This document shows positions 51,401-59,507 of a stretch of DNA of 64,000 nucleotides, in pieces; positions within the stretch are counted from its first letter, which is position 1, and each line of letters begins with the position of its first letter. The notes beneath the pieces were generated by a model. It had not been told where the DNA came from. It saw only the letters and a list, made by a program, of their open reading frames with translations, and did no database searches. This DNA is from Paraflavitalea soli (GTDB taxonomy: Bacteria > Bacteroidota > Bacteroidia > Chitinophagales > Chitinophagaceae). The DNA lies in NCBI RefSeq assembly GCF_003555545.1, contig NZ_CP032157.1, positions 2,298,546-2,362,545 on the forward strand, written 5' to 3'. The translations under genes and the position numbers were made by a program.

Positions 51401-52067
51401 GCGCAGGGATCTCTTTGTCACGCAGCTTATGAAGATCTTTGATGGATTTATCATACAGGTAAAGCCCGTCAATACTGGTGATCAACAGCCGGTGATCGTC
51501 CAGTTCCAGCATCTTCCCGCCGAATACAAGGTGATTGACCGCTACAAGCGAATCAGGATAATAATCGAACCGGTATACGAGGCTGTCCTGTGCAAATTGG
51601 TAAAACCCCGACCTGGATAATACGAAAACGTTGCCTGCTGCATCACCGATCGCCTGCAAGGTCATATTGAATTTGAACGACAACCCGCGATCCTTATAGG
51701 GAATAAAGAGGTTCCGGCGCTGGCCTGTTTTCGTATTGACGATGTGTACGCCCGATCCTACCACGGCAAGCTGGTGATCGTCGAGTCTGCATACCCCCAT
51801 CAGTTCTTCCGATGGCAGCGAGCTGGCATCGTCCGTGCTATGGTATTGTAAAAAACGGTGGCCATTAAAACGATTCAATCCCGACCGCGTAGCGATCCAT
51901 AAAAAACCCGTGGAGTCCTCTGCTATCCCCATCACCCCATTGTGCGACAATCCCTGCTCCGTAGTATACTGGGCAAAATCACTGCTCTGCAATGATTGCG
52001 ACAGGCCGGTACCGGCCCGCAACAATAAGATGGCTGATAAGAGTAATAATACTTTATTCATGGACAC
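48405..52067 (-). CDS. Two-component propeller sensor with GAF and LytS-type kinase
   Basis: A 1220-residue hybrid-type membrane sensor. There is a signal peptide (1-23), then two seven-bladed propellers' worth of regulator-propeller repeats (FAQYTTEQGLSHNGVMGIAEDS, cut short here: FAQYTTEQGLSHNG, then ITALLPLQDKTMVVG and similar). A Y_Y_Y domain follows (about 690-775), a membrane helix (about 778-800), a GAF domain (about 850-990) and a His_kinase domain with QMNPHFVFNALNSI (His near residue 1018), then a HATPase. In Bacteroidota such proteins sense extracytoplasmic ligands, often sugars. Unlike most, it has a GAF domain between membrane and kinase. Confidence 0.92.
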   Translation of the reverse strand: MSMNKVLLLLSAILLLRAGTGLSQSLQSSDFAQYTTEQGLSHNGVMGIAEDSTGFLWIATRSGLNRFNGHRFLQYHSTDDASSLPSEELMGVCRLDDHQLAVVGSGVHIVNTKTGQRRNLFIPYKDRGLSFKFNMTLQAIGDAAGNVFVLSRSGFYQFAQDSLVYRFDYYPDSLVAVNHLVFGGKMLELDDHRLLITSIDGLYLYDKSIKDLHKLRDKEIPALARFLAYPRIPFGFIPIAPGQLFVYDPVNRLLHYLDMCRNNNALVSAPWPKGLDDAGWRSRLIAQDDHTFLVTLQQAGLAQIRFDRNHIDPLVISPVPALTAYVCNDLLLDHERRLLVATNKGLLRQRLSASTVQTGRMPGYNQLAEAAFDDVVTLGDKVYAATRGSGLAVYNKTSLQFEKLLHFATANSPGLDNITALLPLQDKTMVVGTATIPFLFYPQTGGYSALMPPDWTPQYWVQNINGGKQDDVWISAHRIYRYRRSTRSFDSLPGLPRLLDAPVAIEEDGEGNIWMARHGLARYNRRLQQYDRYIDSFPFIKIPDKQVAAFTIDSHHTIWISVQNNGLVAYSPQTGAFRHFTKRNGLPHDQLSALYYLNGKLWMAGYSGISSIDINNYEIRNYGPEDGFPAAPVNIGSRFYYDSVDHLLYIGFADVIARFDPSVIAGTAVAPRIFIEQVMTGGGPSTYLPGNAVFTSWNRRQLNIAIGTINFFDGATQRYAYRLADGEEGAWIDLGTTSSFTISGLSPGRHRLEVRVSPDSHRWPAQVATLDINVAGPFWLSTWFMIVSGLVLGWLIYALVLWRTSVARKKEMVNTQMEKLRAEDYKAQFELEQITHYFSTSLAGKRTEDEILSDVAERLIGGLHYEDCIIYLWNRDKTRLVQRAAYGPKSVNGVVKTTGFTVSPGQGIVGHVVTTGKPLVVHDTRKDARYRVDDCFRLSELTVPIIHNGELLGVIDSEHSEAHYFNDRHVKMMTTIATLLGNTLKQLEADRSLQAKQQELAGINEQLAEARLSALQAQMNPHFVFNALNSIKRMILDADNDTASRYLSKFALMIRMTLEHSKETFVTLHDNIQYLKAYLDMERLRFDHTFSYGIDVKESVDAADLLFPSMMIQPLVENAIWHGLLPAEGEKRILVCFQVSDQRLRCIIQDNGIGIRQAEQMRRESRAVHRSVGLENLRKRIHILNEKYHTACTLSITDLREAGGPQTGTRAVLELNIITA

Positions 52068-52289
52068 CTGGGGTGACCACTAAGTTACTAATTACCGCGC
52101 AGCAGATCGTCTTACCACCCGCCATCCCCAACCAGGCCCGTCACCAGGAGCACCAGGCCCGCCGTTCATGATCCGGGGCCTGCCGTTGGTTGTTTCCCAC
52201 CACCCAAATATTCATGGCGGCCCTACTCCTTTCGGAAGAAATATGCCGCCGCTGGGAAAAGCGGCCCCCTTAACGCCTGCAAACCATAG

Positions 52290-52297
52290 TAGGTTTG
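52290..52297 (+). promoter_or_regulatory. Bacteroidota -7 promoter element
   Basis: TAGGTTTG matches the TAnnTTTG consensus fully and lies 22 bases before the ATG of the DUF4242 gene, a fitting leader length. No clear -33 TTG is present and there is no FNR-type box. Confidence 0.5.
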
Positions 52298-52319
52298 CGA
52301 TACGAAAAACGAACAACAC

Positions 52320-52631
52320 ATGCCGAAATATATTATCGAAAGAGTGGTGCCGGGTTCAGGAGCGCTTACTACCCGGTCCCTGCAAAAGATAGCCCGCTCC
52401 TCCTTTGAGGTCATTACGCAAATGAGTCATCGTATCCAATGGGTAGAGTCCTGGGTGACTGCCGATAAGTGGTTTTGCCTGTACATCGCGGCCGACGAGC
52501 AGGCCATCCGCGAACATGCTACGCTGGTAGGAATACCGGCCGACGCCATCTATGAAGTGATGGCGCGGGCAGACCCCGTCACTGCGGAAGGCCATATACC
52601 CTGGCCTTCCTTCGGCCTCGATGATTGCTGA
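52320..52631 (+). CDS. DUF4242 domain protein, single domain
   Basis: A 103-residue protein matching the DUF4242/SCO4226-type fold: MPKYIIERVVPGSGALT at the start, IQWVESWVTADKWFCLYIA in the middle, IREHATLVGIPADAIYEV at the end. One member is a nickel-binding protein. The Tyr/Trp and His pattern differs here, so metal binding is not certain. It starts a short plus-strand cluster in which a second DUF4242 gene follows two kilobases later. Confidence 0.8.
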   Translation: MPKYIIERVVPGSGALTTRSLQKIARSSFEVITQMSHRIQWVESWVTADKWFCLYIAADEQAIREHATLVGIPADAIYEVMARADPVTAEGHIPWPSFGLDDC

Positions 52632-52669
52632 CAATAGTCCATTCATTTTTTAAACCATAAAGTATAACC

Positions 52670-53221
52670 ATGAAAGTTTCATCAAACAGGATGAAGAAGC
52701 TATTGATTGCCTCATCCGTCGCCAGCCTGCTGCTCATGATGACAGCCTGCAAAAAAGATCATACCGGTAATCCCACCTCCGGCGATGATGTTATTGAAAA
52801 GTATGTACCCAACCTGCCGGCTACGGCCGTACAGCAACTGAAGGAAGCCAGAGACGCCACCATGCGTTACCGCTCCCTCAAGGCTGCCATTGCCGATGGG
52901 TATGCAGACATCAACGTGGTGACCCAAAACATGGGCTTCCATTACATGAAAGCCGCGCTGGCCGATACCGTGTTCGATCCTAAAAAACCGGAGATACTGG
53001 TGTACAACAAACAGCACAACGGCGACACAGCCCTGGTGGCCATCGAGTATGCCGTGCCCATTCCACTGATGCCCAACAAGGCGCCGGAAGGCTTCGACGG
53101 TGGCGCCGACACCTGGACCTACAGCACCACCTTCAACCTATGGCTGCTGCACGCCTGGGTATTTGAGTACAACCCGCTGGGCGTTTTTACCCCCACCAAC
53201 CCCAATGTGCACCTCCATTAA
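52670..53221 (+). CDS. Exported lipoprotein, unknown
   Basis: A 183-residue lipoprotein. The lipobox is LLMMTAC with Cys26. The mature part has KKDHTGNPTSGDDVIEK, then AVQQLKEARDATMRYRSL, and a C-terminal region rich in Trp and His (NLWLLHAWVFEYNPLGVF). The family is not recognised. Two in-frame ATGs, at 52670 and 52691, are possible; the second gives a shorter signal peptide. It lies between two DUF4242 genes and is probably co-transcribed with the following one, 25 bases downstream. Confidence 0.7.
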   Translation: MKVSSNRMKKLLIASSVASLLLMMTACKKDHTGNPTSGDDVIEKYVPNLPATAVQQLKEARDATMRYRSLKAAIADGYADINVVTQNMGFHYMKAALADTVFDPKKPEILVYNKQHNGDTALVAIEYAVPIPLMPNKAPEGFDGGADTWTYSTTFNLWLLHAWVFEYNPLGVFTPTNPNVHLH

Positions 53222-53245
53222 TGTTTAACTTTTAAAATCACCAAC

Positions 53246-53851
53246 ATGAAACAATTGATTATTGCAGCTTTATTAGCTGGTAGCTGTTCACAGCATATAC
53301 AGGCGCAGTCCAACACAGCAGCCAGCGATCTTTACCTCGACATTCACCGTCTCCCCGCCGGCCAGGTAAAAGCCGCTGATGTGGCCGCCGCCCATCAGAA
53401 AGACCTGGCGGTGCAGAACAAGTACCAGGTACGCTTTATCAAATACTGGGTAGATGAAAAACAAGGCCTCGTATATTGTTTATCCAGCGCACCCGACACG
53501 GCAGCTATCCGGCAAACGCACCAGGAAGCTCATGGCTTGCTGCCTGCAGAGATCATGCCCGTGAAAGACGGTAAAGCCGGAAAGGAAAAAGCAGGTAAGA
53601 CTTACTTCCTCGATATTCATGAACTGGGGGCTGGTAATGTGAAAGCGTCCGATGTGGCCGCCGCCCATGAAAAAGATTTGCAGGTACAGCAGCAGTTTGG
53701 CGTCAACTTCATCAATTATTGGGTAGACGAGCAACGCGGTATGGTGCTATGTCTTTCACAGGCTACCGAAGCCGGCGATGTGGTAAAGACACACAAAAAA
53801 GCACATGGATTGATACCCGTGTCCGTTACTCCGGTAAAACAGGGACAATAG
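53246..53851 (+). CDS. Tandem DUF4242 exported protein
   Basis: A 201-residue protein with a signal peptide (1-20) and two similar DUF4242 domains. The first starts DLYLDIHRLPAGQVKAADVAAAH and the second starts YFLDIHELGAGNVKASDVAAAH (both shown in part: DIHRLPAGQVKAADV and DIHELGAGNVKASDV). Each domain keeps YWVDE...GxVxCLS and THKKAHGL, the His pattern of nickel-binding SCO4226-like proteins. With the single-domain gene upstream, there are three copies of the fold in two kilobases. Confidence 0.82.
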   Translation: MKQLIIAALLAGSCSQHIQAQSNTAASDLYLDIHRLPAGQVKAADVAAAHQKDLAVQNKYQVRFIKYWVDEKQGLVYCLSSAPDTAAIRQTHQEAHGLLPAEIMPVKDGKAGKEKAGKTYFLDIHELGAGNVKASDVAAAHEKDLQVQQQFGVNFINYWVDEQRGMVLCLSQATEAGDVVKTHKKAHGLIPVSVTPVKQGQ

Positions 53852-53893
53852 ACCGGGCAGCCTACCCTTACTTTCCTGTCCCGGGCACTTTCA

Positions 53894-53924
53894 AACGCTG
53901 TAGTCACTGATTACAGCGTTTTTT
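53894..53924 (+). terminator. Rho-independent terminator
   Basis: AACGCTGTA (53894-53902) pairs with TACAGCGTT (53912-53920) in a nine-pair stem, followed by a run of T. It ends the DUF4242 transcript 43 bases after the stop codon. Confidence 0.85.
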
Positions 53925-53979
53925 ACATTCGTTTACAAAGTTTTTACCACCCTTTTACCACTCCTGCGCACGGGCTTCA

Positions 53980-53987
53980 TAGGTTTG
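53980..53987 (+). promoter_or_regulatory. Bacteroidota -7 promoter element
   Basis: TAGGTTTG (full TAnnTTTG match) lies 57 bases before the YceI start codon, with no other gene between. It is the same octamer as upstream of the 52.3-kb gene. Confidence 0.5.
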
Positions 53988-54044
53988 CATCCACAACCCC
54001 GGGCTTCTTTGTTTCTCTATCATCATCAAATAAATCAACCTCTT

Positions 54045-54737
54045 ATGCGGTCAATTGTATTTTTCGCCTGCGTCCTCTTGTGCCTCACCGGCGCCATCGC
54101 CTGGCGCGATCGTTCGGTAGCGGCCATTGCTGCACCTGCCCCAACACTGGCTGTTACAGCGCTGGCGCCTGCTCCCCCCGCAGGAACTGTGATGACCTAT
54201 TCCCTGGTTATACCACAAAGCTTTGTCAATTGGAAAGGCATGCATGTCGTGGGCGGAAACGGACACCAGGGTTACATCAAGCCCCTGTCGGGCACCCTGG
54301 GTTTCGATGCCAACGGCACTATTACAGGAGGCTATTTTGAACTGGATATGAATACGATTACCCTTACCGACAAGAACGACACAAGCAGCGATAACGGAGT
54401 GGTATCACACCTGAAAGACCCCGACTTCTTTGATGTGAAGAAATATCCCAGGGGTACGTTTAAATTAACCAAAGCAATTAGAGCCCCCGGCGATTCTACT
54501 TCTTTTTATATTACCGGGCTACTGACCTTGCGGGCCATTACCCAGGAGATCCAATTTCCGGCTACCCTTGTCAGGCAGGGGGAGGATATTGTTGCCACAG
54601 CCTCCCTCACAATAGACCGTACAAAATGGGGGATCACATACCAGTCAGGCAGTGTAATTGGACTGGTGAAAAACGAGTTGCTGGAAGACAGGGTGCCGGT
54701 ATCACTGGCTTTAAAGTTTCATCAACAACAGCAGTAG
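54045..54737 (+). CDS. YceI-like lipid-binding periplasmic protein
   Basis: A 230-residue protein with a signal peptide (MRSIVFFACVLLCLTGAIA), then a YceI domain: VNWKGMHVVGGNGHQGYIKP, followed by strands with GYFELDMNTITL and KDPDFFDVKKYPRGTFKLT. The FxV(S)WxG...H...G pattern and long lipocalin-like barrel fit the family, which binds polyisoprenoids or amphiphiles. I start at 54045, since upstream in-frame ATG (53985) adds a non-signal stretch. It has its own promoter and is followed by a small lipoprotein gene after 34 bases. Confidence 0.88.
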   Translation: MRSIVFFACVLLCLTGAIAWRDRSVAAIAAPAPTLAVTALAPAPPAGTVMTYSLVIPQSFVNWKGMHVVGGNGHQGYIKPLSGTLGFDANGTITGGYFELDMNTITLTDKNDTSSDNGVVSHLKDPDFFDVKKYPRGTFKLTKAIRAPGDSTSFYITGLLTLRAITQEIQFPATLVRQGEDIVATASLTIDRTKWGITYQSGSVIGLVKNELLEDRVPVSLALKFHQQQQ

Positions 54738-54771
54738 GAAACGATGTTGCCAACGTTAACAAAACATTTAT

Positions 54772-55026
54772 ATGAAATATTCAGCTGTATTGAGCTTTCT
54801 TATGCTGTTAGCCTGCGGATGCAATCGCAATGGAGCAATGACAAACCTCTTGAACGAACGAAAATTGTTATTGGATAGTGCTAATCATTTGCACGATAGC
54901 ATCGGCAGTTACCTGCAAAAAAGCGAATACGACAGTGCAGCGGCTACAAAGAAGCAACTCGGAGCCGTTCATGCCCGGCTAACAGCTATTCAATCTTCAA
55001 TGGATAGTCTGGAGAAAGCGCACTAA
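54772..55026 (+). CDS. Small coiled-coil lipoprotein, unknown
   Basis: An 84-residue lipoprotein (lipobox LLACGC, Cys15 or Cys17) whose mature part is one helical stretch with repeating Leu/Asp/Ser spacing (LLDSANHLHDSIGSYL). No family is recognised. It may be co-transcribed with YceI. Its last bases overlap a remnant of an acyltransferase gene on the other strand. Confidence 0.6.
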   Translation: MKYSAVLSFLMLLACGCNRNGAMTNLLNERKLLLDSANHLHDSIGSYLQKSEYDSAAATKKQLGAVHARLTAIQSSMDSLEKAH

Positions 55027-55137
55027 CCGCAGCTTCCTCCGAAGCCACGCCCGCACGGGTTCATCAAACCATTTCAGGCTCACATAAGCCAATAGGATGG
55101 ACCCCGCCAGGGTAACCAATGCATATCTTTTATTGGG
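55024..55137 (-). pseudogene. Remnant of an acyltransferase-3 C-terminus
   Basis: On the minus strand, codons 55137-55024 read through a hydrophobic segment, VTLAGSILLAYVSL, followed by KWFDEPVRAWLRRKLR, which resembles the C-terminal end of OafA/acyltransferase-3 membrane proteins. A stop codon (55138-55140) precedes it and no start codon or upstream part is present. It overlaps the end of the small lipoprotein gene. It is probably a decayed gene end left by a deletion. Confidence 0.45.
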
Positions 55138-55148
55138 TTAGCACGGTG

Positions 55149-57107
55149 CTATTTAATGTACTCTTTCTTGATCCCCAGTTTCTTCATTTTCGACTTCAGC
55201 GTGGAAGGATTAATATTCAGTATCTCGGCAGCAGCGCCTGGCCCCCATATCCTGCCATGACATTTGCGCAATACAGAAAGGATATAGTCCCTTTCGTTTT
55301 CTACGATCGTTTTCAACGCAGCTTCTTCAACAATAGCCCTGCCCTCCTTTTTTTCAACGGCCGGCAATAGTATCTCTTCAATGGTCCCCCCTTTGGTCAG
55401 CAGCACACTGCGCTCGATCAAATGTTCCAGTTCACGAATATTGCCCGGCCAGTGGTAAGCCATCATCTTCAACAACACCTGCTCCGATATGCCACTGATC
55501 TTTTTACCGGCCTTTTGACTATACTGCTTCATAAAATGATAGGCCAGCGCAGGAATATCTTCCTGGCGCTCACGCAAGGCAGGCAAGGTGATCGGGAAAA
55601 CATTCAACCGGTAGTACAGGTCCAATCTGAAACGCCCCTCTGCCACTTCTTTCTCCAGGTTCTTGTTCGTAGCAGCCAGGAAGCGCACATCCACGTTGAT
55701 CGTATCCCTTCCCCCAACCCTTTCTATTTCCCGCTCCTGCAATACCCTTAGCAATTTCACCTGCAATTCCATCGGCATCTCTCCGATCTCATCCAGAAAG
55801 ATCGTTCCCTTATCAGCCCTTTCAAACTTCCCGATCCTTCTTTCATGCGCCCCCGTAAAAGCCCCTTTCTCATGGCCAAACAATTCAGATTCGATCAGCG
55901 TGGCAGGCAGGGCCGCACAGTTCAGCTTAACAAACGGTTTGCCTTTACGCGCCGACAGGTTATGAATACAGTTGGCGATCATTTCTTTGCCCGTGCCGCT
56001 TTCTCCCAGGATAAGCACCGAAGTATCGGAAGGAGCCGCCTGTTTGATATGGTCAAATACATGCAACAGGAGATGGCTTTTACCCACGATGCCTTCAAAT
56101 CCCGCTTCAGTATGCGTGTTCTCAATGGTTGCAGCCCCGGCCGGCTGAGTGGAAGCCTGCTCTGTAATCTCCCCCTCCAGCAATTGCTCGATCGTTTGGA
56201 TCAGCGAGAACTGGATCCTTTCAAACAACTCCAACTGCTCCACCGTATAGGCATCCGGCCTGCGACTGTACAAACAAAAACTGAATGATTTCCGGTCCAG
56301 GATGCGCATCGGCATTTCCAGGTTCGACCGCAACTGGAAAGTATCAGCAAACAATTGCCGCAGCGAAGGCTGCCGGCAAATATGTTGAAAAGCCGCATCG
56401 TCAAAATAGACCGCCTCTTGCACCGACGAACTGCCTCCCTGCAACGCCACCAGTTCCGCTATCGACTTACCCGTGATCGTACACAACTCCTGCGCACCGA
56501 TCACCTGGTATTCATCAAACCCGATCCGTAAAAAACACAACCCCTTAAAATGCGGTTGTTGAAGGTTATCAAAACCGGCCACCAGGAAATCAAAAGGAAT
56601 ATATGATTGCAACGCCGAGGTAACCGCCAACAGCTTCTGCGCCCAGGTGCCGCTGCCGCCGATGATCGCCTTCAATAGTTTGCGCAACTCCGTCTCCTTA
56701 TAATATTTTGCTTCCACGCTGTGCGCACGGCGGTACCGCGCTATTTCCAGCGTCACCAGCAGGTCCTTTTCCCGGTAAGGTTTTACAATAAAACCATAGG
56801 GATGCGTTTGCTTGGCAGCATTCAGCACCTCTTCATTTGAATTGGCCGACAGGTATACAAAGGGGATGTTGTCAATAGCCAGCAATTGGGCGAGATCGAT
56901 CCCCGTTTGTTTTCCCTTTAGAAAAATATCCAGCAATACAAAGTCTGGCCTTTTGTTCCGGATCATCTCCTGCGCCTGCAGCACAGAACGTGCAATGCCC
57001 GTCACACCATATCCCGCCTGCTCCAGCAACAGCCGCAGGTCTTCCGCTTCCACAAACTGGTCCTCTACAATAAGAATCTGTTCTTTCATGTTCAGTTGGT
57101 TTATCAC
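55149..57107 (-). CDS. Sigma-54-dependent response regulator with GAF-like domain
   Basis: A 652-residue NtrC-type regulator. The receiver has ILIVEDQFVE and Asp60 in FVLLDIFLKG. A GAF-like domain fills about 145-320. The AAA+ domain has Walker A GESGTGKEMI (near residue 366), GAFTGA (near 414) for sigma-54 contact, and GTIFLDEIGEM. A Fis-type HTH is at the end (RIWGPGAAAEILNINPSTL). It should activate sigma-54 promoters when phosphorylated by the adjacent kinase. It overlaps the kinase by four bases. Targets may include the hydrolase genes that follow on the plus strand. Confidence 0.94.
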   Translation of the reverse strand: MINQLNMKEQILIVEDQFVEAEDLRLLLEQAGYGVTGIARSVLQAQEMIRNKRPDFVLLDIFLKGKQTGIDLAQLLAIDNIPFVYLSANSNEEVLNAAKQTHPYGFIVKPYREKDLLVTLEIARYRRAHSVEAKYYKETELRKLLKAIIGGSGTWAQKLLAVTSALQSYIPFDFLVAGFDNLQQPHFKGLCFLRIGFDEYQVIGAQELCTITGKSIAELVALQGGSSSVQEAVYFDDAAFQHICRQPSLRQLFADTFQLRSNLEMPMRILDRKSFSFCLYSRRPDAYTVEQLELFERIQFSLIQTIEQLLEGEITEQASTQPAGAATIENTHTEAGFEGIVGKSHLLLHVFDHIKQAAPSDTSVLILGESGTGKEMIANCIHNLSARKGKPFVKLNCAALPATLIESELFGHEKGAFTGAHERRIGKFERADKGTIFLDEIGEMPMELQVKLLRVLQEREIERVGGRDTINVDVRFLAATNKNLEKEVAEGRFRLDLYYRLNVFPITLPALRERQEDIPALAYHFMKQYSQKAGKKISGISEQVLLKMMAYHWPGNIRELEHLIERSVLLTKGGTIEEILLPAVEKKEGRAIVEEAALKTIVENERDYILSVLRKCHGRIWGPGAAAEILNINPSTLKSKMKKLGIKKEYIK

Positions 57108-59329
57108 GCTTCACTAACAAAGTCAAGCCGTATTTCAGTACCGTTGTTATTGTTTACCTGCAACCTGCCATCAAGATCGCCACTCAGCCCCCGCATCATT
57201 TTCATGCCCATAGAACTCTGGTTGGCACTGTCAAATGATGCCGGCAGGCCTACCCCGTTATCTTTAATGATAAGCGTAAAATGATCCTGGGCGCCTCTTT
57301 TCAGGGATACATCAATGGTCCCTTCCTGCTTATCCGGAAAAGCATACTTAATAGCATTCGTGATCGCTTCATTCAAAATAAGTCCCAGCGGAATGCAATG
57401 CGCAATATCCAGTTTTACCGCGTCGATCTGCAGGTTAAATTGTATGCTATTGCCCGTACTAAAACTATCCTTCAGGCAATCGATCAGTTCATGGATATAG
57501 TCTGCCATATGTATGGCAGATAAGTTATCCGATTGATATAGTTTCTGGTGCACCAGCGACATTGCCTGGATGCGCTGCCGGCTTTCTGCTACCGCCTGTA
57601 TCGCTTCCTCTCCCTGCAGGTAAGCCGATTGCGTACGCAGCAGGGCCATCACGATCTGGAAATTATTCTTTACCCGGTGGTGGATCTCCCGCACCAGCCA
57701 TTCTTTTTCTTCTACCAGGTGCTCCAGCGTATCATTCTTCTTTTCAATCTGTAGCTGCTGCACCTGCAGTTTGCTATTGGTCCGCTGCTTCAACCGGGCA
57801 TAATTCACCAACAGCGCTACAATGATGATCAGCAGCAGCGCCACCCCCAGTATCCAGCGCCGGGTGCTTTTCTCTTTGGCCAACTCCGTATGTTGAAGCC
57901 GGGTTTCTTTTTCCAGCAACCGGATGTTTTGTTCCTTTTTGTCTGTTTCGTATTGGATCGTCAGCTCTTCGATCTGCCTGCTTTTTCTTTCATTGTAGAT
58001 CGAATCGTTGAGCAGCTGGTATTGTTGCAGGTCTTTGATGGCAGCGGTATAATTGCCGAGCGCCGAGTCGGCAGCAAACAGCATATGATGCAATTCCCTT
58101 TGGTCTACCAAACGTGCCCCTCCATAGGCCAAAGCTGAATCCAGGTACGTATGTGCTTTGGCAAACTGCCCACGTTGCAAATAGAACCTGCCAATATCCA
58201 GGTTGCCCACAAAAACCACTTCAGCATTGAGGGGAGCTTTCCGATAGTAGGTCGCCATGGAATTGTAATATTGCTCTGCCTGCGGGTAAAGTTTTAATCC
58301 CTCATAACAATTAGCATAGTTTTGCATCACAAGGGCCTTTTCAAACAGGGCTTTCGGTGGATTCATCGCCACCATGCTATCGGTCAAAGCCAGGGCCTCC
58401 CTGCCTTTATTTAATTTTACCAATTGCCTGATCAGTAAACCTGCTGTTTTATATAAATTGTACCGGTCGAAATTTCGTGCTATCCTTATGGTGAGTGCTT
58501 TTCGGTACCATTGACTGCTTTCTTCACAACGGTTAAGTTCATCCAGCACCAGCGCCAACTCACCATAATACGCATCAACAATTGCGGTATCATGGTATCG
58601 AACGGCATTGTCAACAGATTTCCTTGCGTATAATAGTGATTTTTCGTAGGCCCCGCGGTACCTGTTGATCTGGGAAAGTGATAGATATATGAGAGAAACT
58701 TTGGTACTACCTGTTTGATGATGCAGGTCAATAGCCTGCAGCAATTCCTTTTCTGCCTCATTAAATTTGTTTGCACTAAAAAGATAATCTGCCATGGAGA
58801 CCCTGGCGGCGGCTTCGCCTTTACTATAGCGCACCTGTTGGAATAATTGAATGGCCTTATCATAATATACCTGGATGGTAACGAAGTATGGCTGCTCCCA
58901 GCTCATCTGCTGTGCAAGCCGCAGCCAGGCTTGTCCCTCTCTTAACGTATCGCCTTCTGCGTGGTAAATAGCAGCTATTTCAGAAAAAATGCTGATCCCC
59001 GCCGCTGTTTCCATTTTAGCAAGGTGAGCGTCGCCTTCCAATAACCTGCACTCTTTCCAAAATCGCTTCAATTGAAGGGAATCACTTAGCCGGCTACCCT
59101 GTTTAAAAATATCGATGGCCGTATCTATCATCGATGACCTTACATCATTGTATTCCTCCTGGAGGTAAGTACTGCCCAGCCTTTGCAGCAGTAAGATCCG
59201 GTTGCTATCGGGTTTACTTTTCTGTAACCGGTGGCGCAATTCATTCTGCGACAAACCAGCTGGCAACTGAGCCTTAGTTGGCGCAGCCATTACGATCATC
59301 CATAAAACACCTAGAAACGTTTTTAACAT
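57104..59329 (-). CDS. TPR sensor histidine kinase (HisKA_2 type)
   Basis: A 741-residue sensor with a signal peptide (MLKTFLGVLWMIVM), extracytoplasmic tetratricopeptide-like repeats (about 25-440), a membrane helix (near 485-505), a coiled coil, and a HisKA_2 domain with EIHHRVKNNFQIV (His near 549), followed by a HATPase with LILNEAITNAIKYAF and IKDNGVGLP. I start at 59329, not 59380, because the signal peptide begins there. It is the cognate kinase of the overlapping sigma-54 regulator. The TPR ectodomain may sense a protein or peptide signal. Confidence 0.9.
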   Translation of the reverse strand: MLKTFLGVLWMIVMAAPTKAQLPAGLSQNELRHRLQKSKPDSNRILLLQRLGSTYLQEEYNDVRSSMIDTAIDIFKQGSRLSDSLQLKRFWKECRLLEGDAHLAKMETAAGISIFSEIAAIYHAEGDTLREGQAWLRLAQQMSWEQPYFVTIQVYYDKAIQLFQQVRYSKGEAAARVSMADYLFSANKFNEAEKELLQAIDLHHQTGSTKVSLIYLSLSQINRYRGAYEKSLLYARKSVDNAVRYHDTAIVDAYYGELALVLDELNRCEESSQWYRKALTIRIARNFDRYNLYKTAGLLIRQLVKLNKGREALALTDSMVAMNPPKALFEKALVMQNYANCYEGLKLYPQAEQYYNSMATYYRKAPLNAEVVFVGNLDIGRFYLQRGQFAKAHTYLDSALAYGGARLVDQRELHHMLFAADSALGNYTAAIKDLQQYQLLNDSIYNERKSRQIEELTIQYETDKKEQNIRLLEKETRLQHTELAKEKSTRRWILGVALLLIIIVALLVNYARLKQRTNSKLQVQQLQIEKKNDTLEHLVEEKEWLVREIHHRVKNNFQIVMALLRTQSAYLQGEEAIQAVAESRQRIQAMSLVHQKLYQSDNLSAIHMADYIHELIDCLKDSFSTGNSIQFNLQIDAVKLDIAHCIPLGLILNEAITNAIKYAFPDKQEGTIDVSLKRGAQDHFTLIIKDNGVGLPASFDSANQSSMGMKMMRGLSGDLDGRLQVNNNNGTEIRLDFVSEA

Positions 59330-59507
59330 CCGGAACCCCTCTTGACTTAAAATTATACATAATACACCGTGAAATGTCACGGCCCTTTTTCATCAAACCG
59401 GGAAATGTCACGGTCCGCACCAAACAGGTATTTCAACAAATTATTGAATTGCACTCACTTACAAAATAGGTAGGGTAATTGGTATAGGTTCATCCTACTC
59501 AACGCTT

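Noticed and set aside
52629-52640. TGACaataGTCC as another regulon box before the 52.7-kb lipoprotein
   Set aside because: The second half-site is TCC, not TCA, and no octamer lies at 58.5 or 36.5 nt.
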